Shown here: one piece after another, positions 17,107 to 25,985 of the stretch
How positions within the stretch are numbered: the first letter of the stretch is position 1
How the letters are laid out: every line of letters begins with the position of its first letter
Source of the DNA: Microscillaceae bacterium
GTDB taxonomy: Bacteria; Bacteroidota; Bacteroidia; Cytophagales; Microscillaceae
Assembly: GCA_011390205.1 (NCBI GenBank)
Contig: JAABSX010000004.1
Span: forward strand, 1 to 64,000
DNA: 64,000 bases
Direction of reading: 5' to 3'
The notes under the pieces: generated by a model
What the model saw: the letters and a program-made list of their open reading frames with translations, nothing else
What the model was told of the DNA's origin: nothing
The model's database searches: none
Position numbers and translations under genes: made by a program

Positions 17107-17952
17107 ATGACAATGTTCGGACAAAAATCCCAAAAGAGGTTAATTTGGGTCTCAGCAGGACTTAACCTGCTTCTTATCATGGTGCTCATTGGGGCATTCA
17201 ATGCGTACAACACTCAAGCAGCACTCAGCTCCGAAAAATATTTTGAAAGATACTACGAACGCCGAGCGGCACATTTTAAGACTTTGCCCAATGTAGGCGA
17301 AGAAATCGTCTTTGCAGGAGACGAGTGGATAGAAAACGCTGCTTGGAGGGAGTTATTGGATAACCCAAAGGTAATCAACAGAGGAATCAATAAAGATAAT
17401 ACGGCAGGTCTGCTGGCCCGTGTGGCGGAAATCAGCGAATCCGAACCCGAAAAGGTCTTTTTAATGATTGGCAGTCAAGACTTGGCTACAGGCATCAAAG
17501 AAGAAGATATTTTAAAAAATTATCGGCAGATTATTACCGAAATCGCTGTACAATCTCCAAAAACTGGCATTTTTATACATAGCCTTCTGCCCGTAAGTAA
17601 AAATGAAAACCTACGCAACAATGAGAATATACTCAAACTTAACAAAAAACTAGAAGCACTGGCAGCAGAGTTTAATACTACTTACCTTGATATTTATACG
17701 CCCTTCGAAAAAGATAAAAAACTAAACGAAGAATTTAGCAATGACGGGCTACACCTAAACGGAAAGGGCTACCAAAAATGGAAAAATGCCATAGAGCCGC
17801 ATATCCAAGAGCCCAAACGCAAAGGAATTCTTTTCTTTAAGGATGGTGCTGATAAAAATATAGATTCAACACGCCTTAGCCCACGCAAGCCTAAAGAATT
17901 CCTCAAAAAAGACAAAAATACGATTTCACCCACCAAAAACATTGAATTATGA
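17107..17952 (+). CDS. SGNH/GDSL-hydrolase-like protein, probably inactive
   Basis: 281 aa with one N-terminal membrane helix (about 11-31), an SGNH fold domain (about 55-235) and a Lys-rich tail (about 235-281). Block I reads FAGDEWIE: Glu73 stands where the nucleophilic Ser should be. Block III has GSQD (Gln124 for the oxyanion Asn). Block V keeps Asp213 and His216 (NDGLHL). The next gene is a paralogue with all catalytic residues, so this copy looks like a duplicated pseudoenzyme. ATGA overlap with that gene shows an operon. A TAACTTTG box at 17066-17073 fits a -7 element. Confidence 0.82.
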   Translation: MTMFGQKSQKRLIWVSAGLNLLLIMVLIGAFNAYNTQAALSSEKYFERYYERRAAHFKTLPNVGEEIVFAGDEWIENAAWRELLDNPKVINRGINKDNTAGLLARVAEISESEPEKVFLMIGSQDLATGIKEEDILKNYRQIITEIAVQSPKTGIFIHSLLPVSKNENLRNNENILKLNKKLEALAAEFNTTYLDIYTPFEKDKKLNEEFSNDGLHLNGKGYQKWKNAIEPHIQEPKRKGILFFKDGADKNIDSTRLSPRKPKEFLKKDKNTISPTKNIEL

Positions 17953-18641
17953 AAAGATTATTGATGGTCTCTGTCATCTTAAATTTTATTTTAATAGCCA
18001 CAACTTTTGCATTTTTTTACTTCTACCCCGAAAGTCTGAAGTACCGCCGTACAGCACTCACAGCAGCTTATCATGAGCGGCAGGCTTCTATGTTTGAGAC
18101 CCTGCCCAATCAAAAAGAAGAAGTCATCTTTCTGGGAGCAAGCCTGATAGAAGGGGCAAACTGGCACGAGATGTTCCAAAATACCCGTATTCTTAACCGT
18201 GGAGTAGCTGGTGATAAGACGGCAGATGTGCTGAATCGCTTAGGGGAAGTTACGGCATCCAAGCCCCACAAAATATTCTTACAGTGTGGCTTTAATGACC
18301 TTAGCAATGGCATTTCTCAGGATAGTCTCTTGGCAAATTATGCACAGATAATGAGCAGAATTTCCAAAGAATCTCCACAAACACTGACTTATTTGATTAG
18401 TCTTTTACCCGTCAGGTATGAGTTACTTGGCGAAAATGTCAAGAACGAGCAACTCATGGTAATCAATGGAAAATTAAAAGAGATGGCAGAAAAAAAAGGT
18501 GTTACTTTTATAGATATGTTTGCCCCTCTAGAAGAAGCAGAAGGCAATCACCAACTTAACATAAACTACACCAATGACGGCTTACACCTGACAGCAGACG
18601 GCTATACACGCTTCAAAGCCCTGTTGCAAAGATTTTTGTAA
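17949..18641 (+). CDS. SGNH/GDSL hydrolase, membrane anchored
   Basis: 230 aa. One N-terminal membrane helix (about 4-25) places the enzyme outside the cytoplasm. SGNH blocks: Ser65 (FLGASLIEG), Gly85 (NRGVAGD), Asn116 (GFND) and Asp210-His213 (NDGLHL). All four catalytic positions are present, so it should be an active esterase or lipase-like hydrolase, possibly acting on acylated glycans or phospholipids; substrate unknown. Starts within the stop codon of its inactive paralogue (ATGA), indicating translational coupling. Confidence 0.87.
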   Translation: MKRLLMVSVILNFILIATTFAFFYFYPESLKYRRTALTAAYHERQASMFETLPNQKEEVIFLGASLIEGANWHEMFQNTRILNRGVAGDKTADVLNRLGEVTASKPHKIFLQCGFNDLSNGISQDSLLANYAQIMSRISKESPQTLTYLISLLPVRYELLGENVKNEQLMVINGKLKEMAEKKGVTFIDMFAPLEEAEGNHQLNINYTNDGLHLTADGYTRFKALLQRFL

Positions 18642-18939
18642 GTAAAAAGTAGCTTTGTAAATCACTTTATTCTATCTTACCCGCAAGGTGTCTTACCTTC
18701 GGAAATTTTGGTGTCTCACCAAAGTCAAACTGATAGAAATTTTTAAACTCAGAATAGGAGGCAAAGATGCCACTCCCAAAGGTGTTGTATCCTATATTAT
18801 ACGCCTTTTAACCTCTTTTGCTACAAAGATGGCAAGCCTATGGCTTTTATTAAATCCATTAAAACTGAAATCTCTGTAGAAGAAAGCCAAAAATAATAAA
18901 CGTCGTAGGCGTGAAACATTATGGCTTTTTGATATAAAA
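18642..18939. other. Intergenic region with a possible decayed reading frame
   Basis: Between the SGNH hydrolase and the mdh terminator. Two plus-strand frames within 18684-18896 read like coding sequence but are joined only by a frameshift (see the remnant entry). The rest shows nothing recognisable. Confidence 0.4.
18684..18896 (+). pseudogene. Possible gene remnant (perhaps HU-like)
   Basis: One frame gives EIFKLRIGGKDATPKGVVSY; a shift into another frame near 18812 then gives FCYKDGKPMAFIKSIKTEIS and a stop at 18896. Both have protein-like composition, and the order loosely recalls the C-terminal part of Bacteroidota HU-type DNA-binding proteins. No start and no intact frame exist. This is weak, based on impression rather than alignment. 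Confidence 0.22.
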
Positions 18940-18972
18940 AAAGGCAGATTTATGATTTACAAATCTGCCTTT
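18936..18972 (-). terminator. Terminator of mdh
   Basis: Perfect 12-bp inverted repeat (18940-18951 with 18961-18972), loop 9 nt. On the minus strand it ends in seven T (18942 down to 18936). It lies 25 bp past the mdh stop. Confidence 0.85.
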
Positions 18973-18996
18973 AAAACTATAAAGCCATTAGGAAGC

Positions 18997-19929
18997 TTAT
19001 TTTCCTAGATTATCATAGACAGCCATGACCTCTTTTACTTTGGTACGAGAGATTTCGAGCAGTTCTTTTTCATCTGGGGTGAGGTCAAGCTCTAAGACTT
19101 TCTCCACACCATTTTTGCCCAAAATCACAGGAACACCCAAGTAGCAATCATCTATGCCATACTCACCTTCTAGGCTGATACAGACAGGGAATACACGGCG
19201 TTGGTCTTTCACGATGGCTTCTACCATCTGAGCGGCTGCCGAGCCTGGTGCATACCAAGCCGAAGTACCCATGAGTTTGACGAGCTCACCGCCACCTGAT
19301 TTGGTACGCTCCACGATAGGGTCTAGCTTGTCTTTTGAAAGCAGTTCACTTACAGGGATTCCACCTACAGTAGTATAGCGAGGAAGCGGCACCATGGTAT
19401 CACCATGTCCGCCCATGAGTACAGCCTGAATATCTTTTGGAGATACATTCAATTCAGAAGCCAAGAATGCACGGTAGCGAGCTGTATCTAAGATACCAGC
19501 CATCCCGATTACTTTGTTGCGGCTTTTGCCCGAAGTTTTATGAGCAGCATAAGTCATTACATCTAATGGGTTAGAAACCACGATGATGATGGCATCTGGA
19601 GAGTATTTTACTACTTGCTCAGTTACCGAGCTTACGATGCCTGCATTGGTAGAAATCAAATCATCACGAGTCATCCCTGGCTTGCGAGGAAGCCCAGAGG
19701 TGATGACTACAACCTCAGAGCCAGCAGTTTTGCTATAATCATTGGTAACTCCATAAGTGCGAGTATCATACAAATCAATAGGTGATTTTTGCCATATATC
19801 AAGGGCTTTTCCTTCGGCAAAACCTTCTTTGATATCAAGTAAGATTATTTCATTGGCTACTTCACGATACGCCAATACATCAGCACAAGTAGCGCCTACA
19901 TTTCCGGCACCCACGACAGTAATTTTCAT
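18997..19929 (-). CDS. mdh: Malate dehydrogenase (LDH-like type)
   Basis: 310 aa, cytoplasmic NAD-dependent enzyme of the TCA cycle. Rossmann motif VVGAGNVGATCADVLA at residues 4-19. Substrate-binding arginines lie in GLPRKPGMTRDD (Arg82, Arg88). Catalytic-loop VVSNPLDVMTY and the active-site His in MGGHGDTMVPL are present. The Arg-containing loop marks malate rather than lactate specificity. Length is normal for the family. Monocistronic: a strong terminator follows, and a TATATTTG box on the minus strand (19963-19970) fits a -7 element placing transcription start about 28 bp before the ATG. Confidence 0.96.
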   Translation of the reverse strand: MKITVVGAGNVGATCADVLAYREVANEIILLDIKEGFAEGKALDIWQKSPIDLYDTRTYGVTNDYSKTAGSEVVVITSGLPRKPGMTRDDLISTNAGIVSSVTEQVVKYSPDAIIIVVSNPLDVMTYAAHKTSGKSRNKVIGMAGILDTARYRAFLASELNVSPKDIQAVLMGGHGDTMVPLPRYTTVGGIPVSELLSKDKLDPIVERTKSGGGELVKLMGTSAWYAPGSAAAQMVEAIVKDQRRVFPVCISLEGEYGIDDCYLGVPVILGKNGVEKVLELDLTPDEKELLEISRTKVKEVMAVYDNLGK

Positions 19930-20281
19930 ATTTTTATTTTTTAGAGTGAAAAATTTATACTACAAATATATTGCTTCTCTCGGCACTTAGTGTGCCTTTG
20001 AGAATTACCGTAAAATTATGAATTATTTGATAATTCTGGCAATCTTATAGGCATCAAATTATGCTTAGGAGAGATTTATTTAAGAAAGCGGAAGGGATAA
20101 TTTACTAAATTTGAAAATTTTCATAAAAAAATCTAGTGATAATTTGCTTAATCAAAGACTTGTTGTAATTTTGTAGTCCATAGCTGGTTGAAGGATATTG
20201 GAGGTTAAATGAGCATCCCCGCTCATACCTCCTTTATCTTTTTTAGCACTTCCCTAAAAAATTCACGCAGGTTTCCCCGTT
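19930..20281. other. Intergenic region, 352 bp, with hairpin
   Basis: Contains the mdh upstream region with the -7-like box at 19963-19970. A two-part hairpin lies at 20200-20232 (GGAGGT/ACCTCC and ATGAGC/GCTCAT separated by a TAA bulge, loop ATCCCC). It may terminate the gene at 20282-21058, but there is no T-run on that strand. Nothing else seen. Confidence 0.45.
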
Positions 20282-21058
20282 TCATTTTTTTATAACTTCG
20301 AAGCTAAGCCCATCATAGGCTAGGTGGATGTTGGGAGGAAGTTCTTTTTCTACCTCTGCGTGAAGGCCCATGCGGTGCCCTATGTGAGTAAAATAAGTCT
20401 TTTCGGGCTTGAGTGCTTGTGCTACTTCTATGGCTTGGCTCAGGGTAAAATGCGAGATATGCTCTTCTTTTTGGAGTGCATCTAAGATGAGGTAGCGTGT
20501 GCCTTTGAGCTTCTCAAACTCCGCAGGCGGGATGCTGCTCACATCTGTCAGATACGTAAAGTCTCCAAACCTAAAGCCAAATACAGGCAGTTTATAATGA
20601 AATACATCTATAGGAATAATCTCCACTCCTTCTATCTCAAAAGGCTGATTATCAATGTGATGCACTTCTACAGAGAGCACTCCAGGGTATTTGACAGCTT
20701 TGTCCACAAAAATATAAGCAAACTCTCGGCGTAGCTGTTCTATGACGGGCACTCGCCCATAGATAGGCACATCTTGCCTTTGCTTGAAGTTAAATGAGCG
20801 TAAATCATCCATCCCGGCGGTGTGGTCTTTGTGCTGATGTGTATAAATCACGGCATCCAGTTGTTTGATGTTTTCTCTGAGCATTTGCTGCCTAAAATCA
20901 GGCCCTGTATCTATCACAAAACTTTTGCCTTGTGTCTGTATATGGATAGAAGGACGCAACCTTTGGTCTCGGTAATCTAAGGATTTGCACACCTTACAGC
21001 CACAAGCGATGACAGGTACGCCTTGTGAAGTGCCACTTCCTAAAACAGTTATTTTCAT
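20282..21058 (-). CDS. Metallo-beta-lactamase-fold hydrolase (PhnP-like)
   Basis: 258 aa, cytoplasmic. The N-terminus ITVLGSGTSQGVPVIACGC leads a PhnP/RNase Z-like MBL fold, and GCKVCKS may form a structural Cys site. The metal motif is THQHKDHTAGMDD (residues 73-85: His74, His76, Asp78, His79), with further ligands later (LTDVSSIP; FTHIGH). Likely a phosphodiesterase; in Bacteroidota this family is often placed next to lipoate or DNA-repair genes but its substrate is unknown. It follows the 97-aa gene with a 24-bp gap, so they are co-transcribed. Confidence 0.88.
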   Translation of the reverse strand: MKITVLGSGTSQGVPVIACGCKVCKSLDYRDQRLRPSIHIQTQGKSFVIDTGPDFRQQMLRENIKQLDAVIYTHQHKDHTAGMDDLRSFNFKQRQDVPIYGRVPVIEQLRREFAYIFVDKAVKYPGVLSVEVHHIDNQPFEIEGVEIIPIDVFHYKLPVFGFRFGDFTYLTDVSSIPPAEFEKLKGTRYLILDALQKEEHISHFTLSQAIEVAQALKPEKTYFTHIGHRMGLHAEVEKELPPNIHLAYDGLSFEVIKK

Positions 21059-21082
21059 TTTTTTGGATTCAAAGTAAAAACA

Positions 21083-21376
21083 TTAATTTTGAGGCTTGGA
21101 AAACAAATCTTGTTTTTGTTTAATGATTTCTTGATAGACTTTGTTTTCTTTTTCTTCGAGTGCCTCAAACTGCCAATCTACGTTTTGTAAGATTTCTATG
21201 AGGCAATTTATCTTGCCCTCTAGTGGGTAGTATTGATTGACCACGATTACTTTTTGCTGTTTGATGAGGCAGTATCCTGATTTGAAATTTCCTTTTTCGT
21301 ATCGAAGCACATACCCTCCTTGTTTTAGGATATTTTCTAATGTGCGGAGGGTATTGGCTGTGGGTTTTAGATTCAT
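21083..21376 (-). CDS. Conserved small Bacteroidota protein, unknown function
   Basis: 97 aa, soluble. The pattern ENILKQGGYVLRYEKGNF, then GYCLIKQQKVIVVNQYYP, then INCLIEIL matches what I remember of a short protein widespread in Bacteroidota, often linked to the same MBL-fold gene. Here it sits 24 bp upstream of that gene. No catalytic motif. The partnership suggests a regulator or small subunit, but this is inference. Confidence 0.7.
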   Translation of the reverse strand: MNLKPTANTLRTLENILKQGGYVLRYEKGNFKSGYCLIKQQKVIVVNQYYPLEGKINCLIEILQNVDWQFEALEEKENKVYQEIIKQKQDLFSKPQN

Positions 21377-21445
21377 ATATTGTTTTTATCAGTTTCTTAG
21401 GGGCTGCTATTCCGAAGGGGTAAAGCTCAGAATGACAGAGAGCAG

Positions 21446-21826
21446 CTAGTCATCTGGCGACATTTTTTTGAGTAAAGTTACCAAATTATCAAAATCAATG
21501 GGTTTGGGGAGGTATTCGTCTATGCCTGCCGCTTTAAAATCTTCCATAGAATAATTTTGGGCATTGCCAGTGATGGCGATGATGGGTATTTTAGATTTTT
21601 TAGTATCTTCCAATGCACGAATCTGTCTGGCACACTCCATACCATCCATTTGGGGCATGTTTATATCCATGAGGATGGCATCATAAGCTGTTTTTTCTAA
21701 TTTTTTGAGTACTTCCTTTCCGTTTTTGGCAGAGTCAATGTCATAATTTTGAAATTCTAAGACTTTTTTGGCGATGTTTTGAATGACAGAACTGTCTTCG
21801 GCGATGAGTATTTTTTTGTTGTTCAT
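21446..21826 (-). CDS. Stand-alone response regulator receiver protein
   Basis: 126 aa CheY-like receiver. Asp10 follows Glu9 (LIAEDSS), the phospho-acceptor is Asp54 (AILMDINMPQMDG), and Thr and Lys of the switch are in ITGN and YLPKPIDF. No output domain. It lies 96 bp downstream of the large hybrid kinase on the same strand and may be a second phosphate acceptor for it. Confidence 0.9.
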   Translation of the reverse strand: MNNKKILIAEDSSVIQNIAKKVLEFQNYDIDSAKNGKEVLKKLEKTAYDAILMDINMPQMDGMECARQIRALEDTKKSKIPIIAITGNAQNYSMEDFKAAGIDEYLPKPIDFDNLVTLLKKMSPDD

Positions 21827-21922
21827 ATCTTAATGATGTTAAAAGTTTAAAATTAGAATATTGTTTTAGAGAATTATGAATAGGCTTGAGGATTTTTTAT
21901 GAGAACGCAAAATTAAAATTCA

Positions 21923-24900
21923 TTAGATTAAACTTACATAATTTTCTTTAAATTCTACAAAATACTTTTCAAGCACCTCAAAATCTGCCCTAATTTCTGG
22001 ATAATTTTTCACTTTCAAGTACTTTTCTATTTTGGCAGCTTGTGCGGCTACTTTGATGACACCGAGCGTGCCTGCATTTCCTTTGAGTGTATGCAGAGAT
22101 TGTCTGAGGCCCTCCCAGTCTTCGGTCTGGAGTGCTGTTTGCCCTTCTTGCAGCAGCGTTTCTGTATCTGTTTCAAATTCTTGGAGTGATTCTTCTATGA
22201 GTGTTTTTCCTCCATATTTTGCCAGTTGGTTAAGTACCTTGTGGTCTAGTATGTTTTCTTTTTTGCTTTGTTTTTTTGTATCTGCGTCATTTTTTTGTTG
22301 TAGTATTTTTTCTTCTTCTTCTTGGGGTGTTTTTAGGAGATATTCTTTGACTTTATTGATGAGTGTTTGTGCTTTGATGGGCTTTGCTACATAATCATCT
22401 AATCCTTTGGATAAGAATTTTTCACGGTCTTCGTGCATAGAGTAGGCAGTCATGGCCACTACAGGAGGAAGTTTTATTTTTGGGATTTCTCTGAGCAGTG
22501 CCGTGGTTTCTACTCCGTCTAGGTCAGGCATTTGGATATCCATAAATATAAGTTGATAGAAGTTGGCTTTGTCTTGATTTTTGACTTTGTAAAGGCATTC
22601 TTCACCACTGGAGGCAAGTTCTACGAGGCAGCCTGCTTTTCGGAGTATTTCACCTGCCACTTTTCTATTGACGGCATTGTCATCCACGATGAGTATTCGG
22701 GGTATGAGCTTTCCGAAGTGATTTCCTGAGCTAAAAGCAGGCAAGAATGTTTCTTGATTGACGGGTATTTCTTGGGATTCTTTAGCTTCTAGGGTAATCC
22801 AGAAAGTGCTACCCTTTCCGATTTTAGACCTAATACCTATTTTCCCTTTCATCAGCTCGGTGAGCTCCTTAGAGATTGCCAAGCCCAGCCCTGTGCCTGC
22901 ATAAGATTTGGAAGAGGAGTTATCTAATTGGCTAAAGGTATGAAAAAGTAGTTTTACGTTTTCGGGGTCTATGCCTATGCCTGTGTCTTGTACTTCTATT
23001 TTGATTTTGACTTTGCCTTTTTTTCTACTTACCATAAACATTCTGAGCCAGACGTGCCCTTTTTCTGTAAATTTAATGGCATTAGAAGTCAAGTTAGCAA
23101 TGATTTGGAGGAGGCGGGTTTCGTCTATTTCTAAGCTTATCGGGATAGATTCGTCTATGAAGTAGTGCAGTTTATTTTCTTTTCGGTGGGCTTGTGACAT
23201 AAAGAGGGTATAGACCTTCTCGAGTGTGATTCTTAAATCAATGGGGCGTGTGTGCAGTTTCATTTTTCCTGCTTCTATCTTAGAGAGGTCTAAAATATCA
23301 TTGAGGATGTGGAGCAATGTTTCAGAAGATTTTTTGATGGTGTGCATATATCCATATTGCTCTTGGCTAAGGGCTGTGTCCATCATGAGGTCTATCATGC
23401 CGATGACCCCGTTCATAGGTGTGCGGATTTCGTGGCTCATATTTGCCAAGAAACTTTCTTTGACAGCCAGGGAGCGTTCGGCAATTTCTTTGGCGTGCAT
23501 GAGCTCTTCGGTGGCTTTTTTGAGCTCTGTGATGTCTCTCACTACCCCTTCTATGCCTGTGGGCTGGTCATTTTCGTCATAGACTAGCCTGATATTAGAG
23601 ATGGACTGTATCAGTTTTCCGTCTTTGGTCTGGAGTGCGATTTCAAAATTTTTGATGCGTTTTTCACGGATTAAGTTTTCCATGAGGGTGCTGAGTTTTT
23701 CTTTGTCTAGCACTAGATTAGCGATTCGTTTTCCTAGTATTTCTGTGGGGTGATAACCCGAGATTTCTTGTATGGAAGGGCTAATCAAGGTAACGATTCC
23801 GTCCAAATCTGTGTGATAGTAAATGTCTTGAAAAGATTCGAAGATATTTCTAAATTTGTTTTCGCTTTCTATCAGTGCTATTTCGGAGAGTTTTTTTTCG
23901 GTAATGTCATGTGAGATAGCAGAGACCTCTTCTATGGAGCCATCTTCAAGCCTGATGGGGTTTAGATAGACTTCTCTCCAGCGGTAGCTAGAGTCTTTGA
24001 GCTGGTCTTTGAGTTCAAAATGCTGCATTTCACCTTTGAAAGCGAGTTTATATTTTTCTTCCCAAAACTCATACAAGTCGCTCTTCATGAGTTTGTCACG
24101 TAGGTTTAATAAGCTAGAGTTGGTTTGGGCTTGCAGGGCATACTGTTTGTCTAGGGAGTTGAGGTAATTGGTATTATAAGAGGTAAGCCTATATTTACGG
24201 TTAATGGACCACATCATGTGTGTGCTACTTTCGAAGATGGCCTCAAGTCTTGCTGTCTGATTGCTGAGTTGTTCTTCATTTCTTTTTCTTTGGATGGCGA
24301 GTGCAATCTGCCCTGAGATAAAGTCTAGGAGCTCTAAATCACTGCTATTATATGTACTTCGGCTTCTGTAGCATTTTACGGAAATCAGCCCGATGACTTC
24401 ATTCTCAAATTTAAGTGGCACACCTATCCAGATTTTGGGCAAGGGGCCGAAGAGTTTGATTTTTCCTTGATGCAGCAGGCTCACTATTTCTTCTTCATAA
24501 AGAAAGAGGGCCTTTTCTCGCTTCATCACATAGTCAGTAAGCCCCATTCCTGCCCTTCTCCTTCTGATTTTGGCTTCATTGTCTCGGGCTTCATCTGTAT
24601 AATAGGGGAATAATATCTCACTCTTGGCATCATTGTAAAGTTTGATATAAAAATTACGCACATCTATGACCTTGCCTAGCTCGTGGTGAATGGTCTGGTA
24701 GAGTTGGTCTAGGTTTTTGCTTTTTACGGTAAGGTTGCCTATGCTGTAGTAGAGTGTTTGGGCTTTTTCGGCACGTATTTTATCTGTAATGTCATACATA
24801 ATGCCTCTGACGGCTACGGGGCTTCCTTGCTCTGAGCGAATATTGACACTTCCTTCTAGGTAAATCAGCTTGCCTTTTCGGCTCATGAGGATGGTTTTTA

Positions 24901-25639
24901 TTTTAGATGCTGACTCCCCGTTTAAGATGTCTAATACTTTTCGATAGGTAGGTTTTTTGGCTGTTTCGTGTATAAGGTCTTTGACATTGAGTTGCGCCAG
25001 CTCTTCATTATTGTAGCCTATTTTATCTTTAAAAGCACGGTTTACGAATAATAAATCTCCTTTTACAGAGCATATAAAGATAAGGTCATTGCTATTGTCA
25101 AAAAGGTCTTGTAGGGCTTCATTGCTCCGTTTGAGAGCCAGAGACACCTCTCTTTGCTGTGTTACATCTTCGCCTATTTTGGTGAGTCCTGTGGTAGTTC
25201 CTTGATGGTAGTTAAGCACTACAGAATTAAAATTAATATACCGAATCTCCCCTGATTTCATTTTAAAACTTCGTGCGGCATTCTCCCAAAAGCCTTGTCT
25301 TTCTATGGCTTTTTGGTATTCTCTTCTGCGAGGTTCTTGCTCTTCTTCGGGTACAAATACTTCAAAATAATCTTTGCCTATGACTTCTTCGGAGGCATAT
25401 CCTGTTACTTTAAGTAGGTATTCATTACAGTAAATAATCTCTCCTGTGATGCTAATTTCTATTCCGTACAGGTTAAGATTATTGACAGCCTCCTGAAATC
25501 TAGCTTGGTTTTCTTCGGGCACAGAGGGTTTATTTTGGTGTGCATAGCCTGTATGTAGCTGCTGCTCAAGTGCCCCTAGCTTTTGTTTGAGCTGCTGGTT
25601 TTCGGCTTCTAGTAAATCCCAATCTCTTACTGTGGGCAT
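21923..25639 (-). CDS. Multi-PAS/GAF hybrid histidine kinase with receiver and Hpt domains
   Basis: 1238 aa, no membrane segment, so a cytoplasmic sensor. Order: N-terminal coiled coil (about 7-30), PAS (about 55-165), PAS (175-290), GAF (298-452), PAS (462-582), PAS (592-706), HisKA with His736 (ANMSHEIRTPMNG), HATPase (about 840-952; N box, DTGIGI, GTGLGL), receiver with Asp1034 (IFMDIQMPDLDG), and Hpt with His1183 (LHTLKGNAGT). A complete phosphorelay on one chain, ending at Hpt, from which phosphate can pass to a separate regulator, possibly the receiver protein just downstream. Signal unknown. Confidence 0.94.
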   Translation of the reverse strand: MPTVRDWDLLEAENQQLKQKLGALEQQLHTGYAHQNKPSVPEENQARFQEAVNNLNLYGIEISITGEIIYCNEYLLKVTGYASEEVIGKDYFEVFVPEEEQEPRRREYQKAIERQGFWENAARSFKMKSGEIRYINFNSVVLNYHQGTTTGLTKIGEDVTQQREVSLALKRSNEALQDLFDNSNDLIFICSVKGDLLFVNRAFKDKIGYNNEELAQLNVKDLIHETAKKPTYRKVLDILNGESASKIKTILMSRKGKLIYLEGSVNIRSEQGSPVAVRGIMYDITDKIRAEKAQTLYYSIGNLTVKSKNLDQLYQTIHHELGKVIDVRNFYIKLYNDAKSEILFPYYTDEARDNEAKIRRRRAGMGLTDYVMKREKALFLYEEEIVSLLHQGKIKLFGPLPKIWIGVPLKFENEVIGLISVKCYRSRSTYNSSDLELLDFISGQIALAIQRKRNEEQLSNQTARLEAIFESSTHMMWSINRKYRLTSYNTNYLNSLDKQYALQAQTNSSLLNLRDKLMKSDLYEFWEEKYKLAFKGEMQHFELKDQLKDSSYRWREVYLNPIRLEDGSIEEVSAISHDITEKKLSEIALIESENKFRNIFESFQDIYYHTDLDGIVTLISPSIQEISGYHPTEILGKRIANLVLDKEKLSTLMENLIREKRIKNFEIALQTKDGKLIQSISNIRLVYDENDQPTGIEGVVRDITELKKATEELMHAKEIAERSLAVKESFLANMSHEIRTPMNGVIGMIDLMMDTALSQEQYGYMHTIKKSSETLLHILNDILDLSKIEAGKMKLHTRPIDLRITLEKVYTLFMSQAHRKENKLHYFIDESIPISLEIDETRLLQIIANLTSNAIKFTEKGHVWLRMFMVSRKKGKVKIKIEVQDTGIGIDPENVKLLFHTFSQLDNSSSKSYAGTGLGLAISKELTELMKGKIGIRSKIGKGSTFWITLEAKESQEIPVNQETFLPAFSSGNHFGKLIPRILIVDDNAVNRKVAGEILRKAGCLVELASSGEECLYKVKNQDKANFYQLIFMDIQMPDLDGVETTALLREIPKIKLPPVVAMTAYSMHEDREKFLSKGLDDYVAKPIKAQTLINKVKEYLLKTPQEEEEKILQQKNDADTKKQSKKENILDHKVLNQLAKYGGKTLIEESLQEFETDTETLLQEGQTALQTEDWEGLRQSLHTLKGNAGTLGVIKVAAQAAKIEKYLKVKNYPEIRADFEVLEKYFVEFKENYVSLI

Positions 25640-25985
25640 TTTGGTTTTTGGTTTTTAAATGATACAAATAAATCTTAGCGAAAAATTAAACATTAATCTT
25701 CAAAAAGTAAAAGATTCACTTAAAATTTTTGCTTGCTCAAGACGAAGTAGGCAGGCTTGGAGCTCTATCAGCGGAGCTATGCTTCTTTTTTTGTATTGTC
25801 TGGTGCGTATATCAGACATCTACCTTTGAGACTTGCTAAAAAACACTGTAATTCATTGTATTTTTTAGCTTGATTGATGTTAAATCTCCAAATATCTCCT
25901 AAATTAGTATTTCAAAGTGAGTGCTTTTATAAATCAAAGCATCTCTGACAAAATTAACTGACACCTTAAAATCAATAGCCTCTAT
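25640..25985. other. Divergent intergenic region, 346 bp
   Basis: Promoter region shared by the hybrid kinase (minus) and the SulP transporter (plus). AT-rich; no gene, strong hairpin or exact TAnnTTTG box found. Confidence 0.45.
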
